From Apostichopus japonicus (Eukaryota; Echinodermata; Holothuroidea; Aspidochirotida; Stichopodidae): a DNA stretch of 64,000 nucleotides. Location: assembly GCF_037975245.1 (NCBI RefSeq), contig NC_092567.1, positions 23,774,376 to 23,838,375 on the forward strand, in the 5' to 3' direction. Below are positions 61,029-64,000 of this stretch, one piece after another. The first letter of the stretch is position 1. The number at the start of each line of letters is the position of its first letter. Below the pieces are notes generated by a model, which had not been told where the DNA came from, ran no database searches, and saw nothing but the letters and a program-made list of their open reading frames with translations. Made by a program: the position numbers and the translations under genes.

Positions 61029-61760
61029 GTCTTGATACAGGCAAAATACCAAGTACAGAGTCTGAACCCTGGATTGCTAAAACAATATTATCACTGAATA
61101 TTCTGACTGGCCACCGTCAGGGTACCTACCAAACCGTTACTGTTACACAGATAGTCTTAGGCTAGCCTAGGCCTAAGTTAGTAACATTGTAACAGACAGA
61201 CATACAGTACACGAAGGTCTCGCTAAACTGAACCAAACGTTGACCCTATGCTACATCAAACATGTACTGCAGTTTCGGCAGGAACAGAGATTCAGCTGAA
61301 AATAAAACTACGTGTTTAATTATTGCCACTCCACCTAGAGCCAAGGCCTCCTTAGATCAGTTAGGTTAGGTGCCTCTAATACGTCTTATATTATAGGGTT
61401 CCAGCCTACATAACATCTATCTACTGCCTATAAAATTGTTACTTACATTTGCGTGGTTAGAGCGGCACTGAATGTCATGGTTACTGTTATTAGAGTAATT
61501 ACTTGCAGTTTCTCCGTGCCCAGATGTAATTATGTAATCATCGTGTATTATATTATGGTAAACTGTTAATCTTCCCGTATGTCTGTGATTGGTCAGCTAG
61601 GTTGCTTGGGTGTGGTTATAATCTTGTGAGTATTAGTTATCTACCTCCCTAATTGGCTCTTTAGTTGCGACCTGGGGTATATTTATGGCTCCTATACAAT
61701 GTTATTACATAATACTTCACTTACCAGCAACTCCTTGACTGAACAATAGACAACTTTCCC

Positions 61761-62049
61761 CAGGCGCGTAGCCAATGGGGGGGGGGGGGGAGGGGCAGCC
61801 GCCCCCCTTGAGCATATTTTTTTTTTGTTTATATGATATCGCTAGTATTTTCAAAAGAGAAAATGCTAAGATGCAACTTACAAGGCCTGGGAAGTGCCAT
61901 TCCCAGCGATCTGGGGGGGGGGGGGGCATTTTCAGCCAAAATTTTCTTGTACGCTTCGCGCCAAGCATGGTGGCGCTACGCTTAGATAGTTTGCAATGCC
62001 GAATCTACAGTTTCGCCCCTCCCTTGGCAAATTCCTGGCTACGCGCCTG
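61761..62049. mobile_element. hAT-like family B element (CAGGCGCGTAGCCA ends)
   Basis: Perfect 14-bp inverted ends CAGGCGCGTAGCCA / TGGCTACGCGCCTG. Flanks ACTTTCCC (61753-61760) and ACTTTCCA (62050-62057) match at 7 of 8. It includes a G-run of 12 or so bases at each side and the conserved core at 61938-61990. The element at 33408-33655 is an inverted, truncated relative. Confidence 0.75.
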
Positions 62050-62232
62050 ACTTTCCAAAGAAAAAAAGAAGGGAAAAAAGTGTCTATTCTATGAAACAAA
62101 ACAATGCTATTATCTCCCCCGTAGGACCTCTCGTGAGGTCGATCAGCGGTTAAACTCCTTTTTGTTGTATCTATGGATATATGTGTTACTGTAGTGTTAG
62201 TGTAGCCTACTGTGGTATAGTACTACATTGTG

Positions 62233-62428
62233 ATCGCTTCTCGGCCTTTCGGCTAAGATCATGTGTAGTATCTGTTCCCTTTCGAGGGGAATGGTGATGC
62301 ACACCCGACGATGATCAAACAGTCACAATCCCGATGCAAGGGGGACTGGAGTTGAGAGCGGATCAGTCGTTCGGTAGTTTGGTTTCGTGCCCAGGTTCTT
62401 TCCTGGGCGACTTTTTCTTAAAAAGTAT
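62233..62428 (+). mobile_element. U2 snRNA-headed SINE-like element, full copy
   Basis: The first 46 or so bases match the 5' end of U2 snRNA with only about two differences: ATCGCTTCTCGGCC, then GGCTAAGATC, then GTGTAGTATCTGTTC, including the GTAGTA that pairs with the intron branch site. After that the sequence departs from U2: no Sm site of U2 type and no U2 stem-loops III/IV. It has its own body, ending with a hairpin (GCCCAGG, loop, CCTGGGC at about 62391-62409) and CTTAAAAAGTA. ATTGTGAT occurs at 62227-62234 and again at 62429-62436, directly flanking it, as expected of LINE-mobilised retroposition. A second copy at 24 kb shares the whole body. Alternative: a diverged U2-like snRNA gene; the TSDs and second copy argue against that. 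Confidence 0.72.
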
Positions 62429-63656
62429 ATTGTGATTGTATGTCAATAAACCATAGAAATTAAATTTCTATGCAATAAACAGAACTGCACCAGACCCTGG
62501 ACTGTACACATGTCCTCTCTCTCTCACTAGGTCCCTACAATACCATGATCAATATATAAAATATAATGAAATTGAAATATATCAGGTTTAATTGTGAACA
62601 AGTCGGAGACTAGTATTACCAGGGAGTTGTTATGGAACCACTCCCTGGTATTACGACGGTATTTGTGATTGACACTGCCATTACCTACACGCGCTCAAAC
62701 TTCATGTACCTGTGAAAAACGCATACAAAATTTTGGTTTGAAAAATTACTGACGCATGTACTTGAAGGCAGGTTTAACCAAAACTAACATGATCACCGCT
62801 AGCTGACGAAACCAATGTGACGTAACGCACGTGACCTATGGAATGCCAAAAGGAAAAAATTATATGATGATCGTGTCAAAGTAACTTGTGAAAACGAAGT
62901 AAAAGTACAAAAGTATGTCGTTTGTAGCATACATGGTGGAGGTGTCTGTTAACAAGTCTTCGTATTTCGATAATCAAATCAAGTTACATAATAATGTGTT
63001 ACATTTACGTATGGGATGATTCTTTTTATAGTTATCACGGTGAGGGGTATATGTAAGTTGCTGTTTCGTGTGGTAATATTTCTACACACTTGTATACCCT
63101 ATCATTATTAATGCAAATTATTGGCAAAGCAACTTCTGCGGAATTCACGAATGGCATATGGTAAGCTCGTACATGAAGTTTATACAGATATATTCTGGAT
63201 TTTGTTTCTTTCCCTACACCACAACATAATTTTCCTAGTGATACTAATTATGGAAGTATAAATTATGCCAATACAACCCTGCTGGGGGGGGGGGGGCAGC
63301 GTAACTTTATAAGCAAGGGCTGTTTTTCGTCATTGCAGAATCACTCATCCCAGCGTAACTAATAGCAACACATGTTTATGCCTACTCAACTGTGTATGCC
63401 AGCATGACGAGCTGTTTTATCCCATGCATGTGAACACAGTAAAAGTAAAATGTTTTAGAGCCTTGCGTTACTATCTATCACAACATAAAATTACTCCCAG
63501 GCACAGCTTTAAACAATTCTTTCTCTGAAATGGAGCAAGATTTTTCTTGCAGGTAGCTGTTCTGGGGAGAAGTGTATAGACCCACATCATCACATCAAAC
63601 AAGAAAATACGGGTGCTTAAGTCATACATGTAAAACCAATAATGATATCGATAGCA

Positions 63657-64000
63657 GGCGCGTATCCAGGATTTTCAAATCCGGGGGGCGCGAATTACTA
63701 TCTAAGCGGAGCGCCACCATCGGTTGGCGCGCAGCGTACAAGAAAATTTCTTGTTTTGAAACCCCCCAGATCACCGGAAACGGCACTTCTCGGGCTTGAA
63801 ATGACCAACCAGATGTACACTTTTTGCCTGAGAACCAAGTATTTCCTAATAGTTTTTTTTTTCCATCCATAACCTTTTTGAAGATTGTCAACCCGGCACA
63901 CATCATGTTCGACCTGATCGCATCTCCTGTGGGTCTTTGCTTTTGTAGGTGATTCTACGTCGCGGCCCACAATACCCGTCAGCCCCACTTTTCAAGGTTT
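63657..64000 (+). mobile_element. Family C element, left part, running off the window
   Basis: Starts CAGGCGCGTATCCAGGATTT and matches 32188-32540 almost base for base, with the conserved core at 63698-63750. The other end is beyond the window. The short open frames here on both strands mirror those in the 32-kb copy and are not genes. Confidence 0.65.

Noticed and set aside
62233-62428. Functional U2 snRNA gene
   Set aside because: Only the first 46 bases match U2. The Sm site and 3' stem-loops are absent, and target duplications flank it.

Overview
This is animal nuclear DNA: AT-rich, with small exons separated by GT..AG introns and a large load of short interspersed, inverted-repeat and tandem repeats. 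The protein matches are to widely conserved animal genes. The style of the repeats and the TRAF6-like exon suggest a marine invertebrate deuterostome, with an echinoderm (for example a sea cucumber) as my best guess. I cannot prove the species from sequence alone.

Three protein-coding genes can be supported. (1) A partial TRAF6-like gene on the minus strand (exons 9536-9587 and 10737-about 11049) carries the N-terminus and the whole RING finger. Its later exons were not found. (2) A complete UMPS gene (orotate phosphoribosyltransferase fused to OMP decarboxylase, de novo pyrimidine synthesis) lies on the plus strand at 37767-45654, with 11 exons and 481 residues. (3) A complete TTLL1 gene (tubulin polyglutamylase catalytic subunit) lies on the minus strand at 49995-59337, with 13 coding exons and 418 residues. 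UMPS and TTLL1 converge tail to tail with about 4.3 kb between their stop codons. They have no obvious functional link.

Most of the rest is mobile DNA, and many insertions can be bounded to the base by target-site duplications (TSDs). There is a family-rich set of hAT-like non-autonomous elements with 8-bp TSDs (11239-11635, 24122-24631, 32843-33313, 50714-51027, 53317-53976, 59980-61028 with 60347-60722 nested inside it, and 61761-62049). There is also a 1-kb foldback element with 9-bp TSDs (35231-36268), four copies of a TTAA-flanked MITE of about 365 bp, and a TA-flanked hairpin MITE. tRNA-derived SINEs, 3' ends of LINEs and several minisatellites are present too. The most unusual item is a short element whose 5' end is almost identical to U2 snRNA and which has retroposed at least twice (62 kb and 24 kb copies, each with TSDs). 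This is a U2-headed SINE.

Layout: 1-9.5 kb, SINEs, one MITE copy, a 70-80-bp minisatellite; 9.5-11 kb, TRAF6 exons; 11-31 kb, gene-poor DNA with repeats; 31.7-36.3 kb, dense nested transposons; 37.8-45.7 kb, UMPS; 45.7-49.7 kb, no gene seen; 50-59.3 kb, TTLL1 with four arrays or insertions in introns and at its stop codon; 59.9-64 kb, nested hAT-like elements and the U2-headed SINE.
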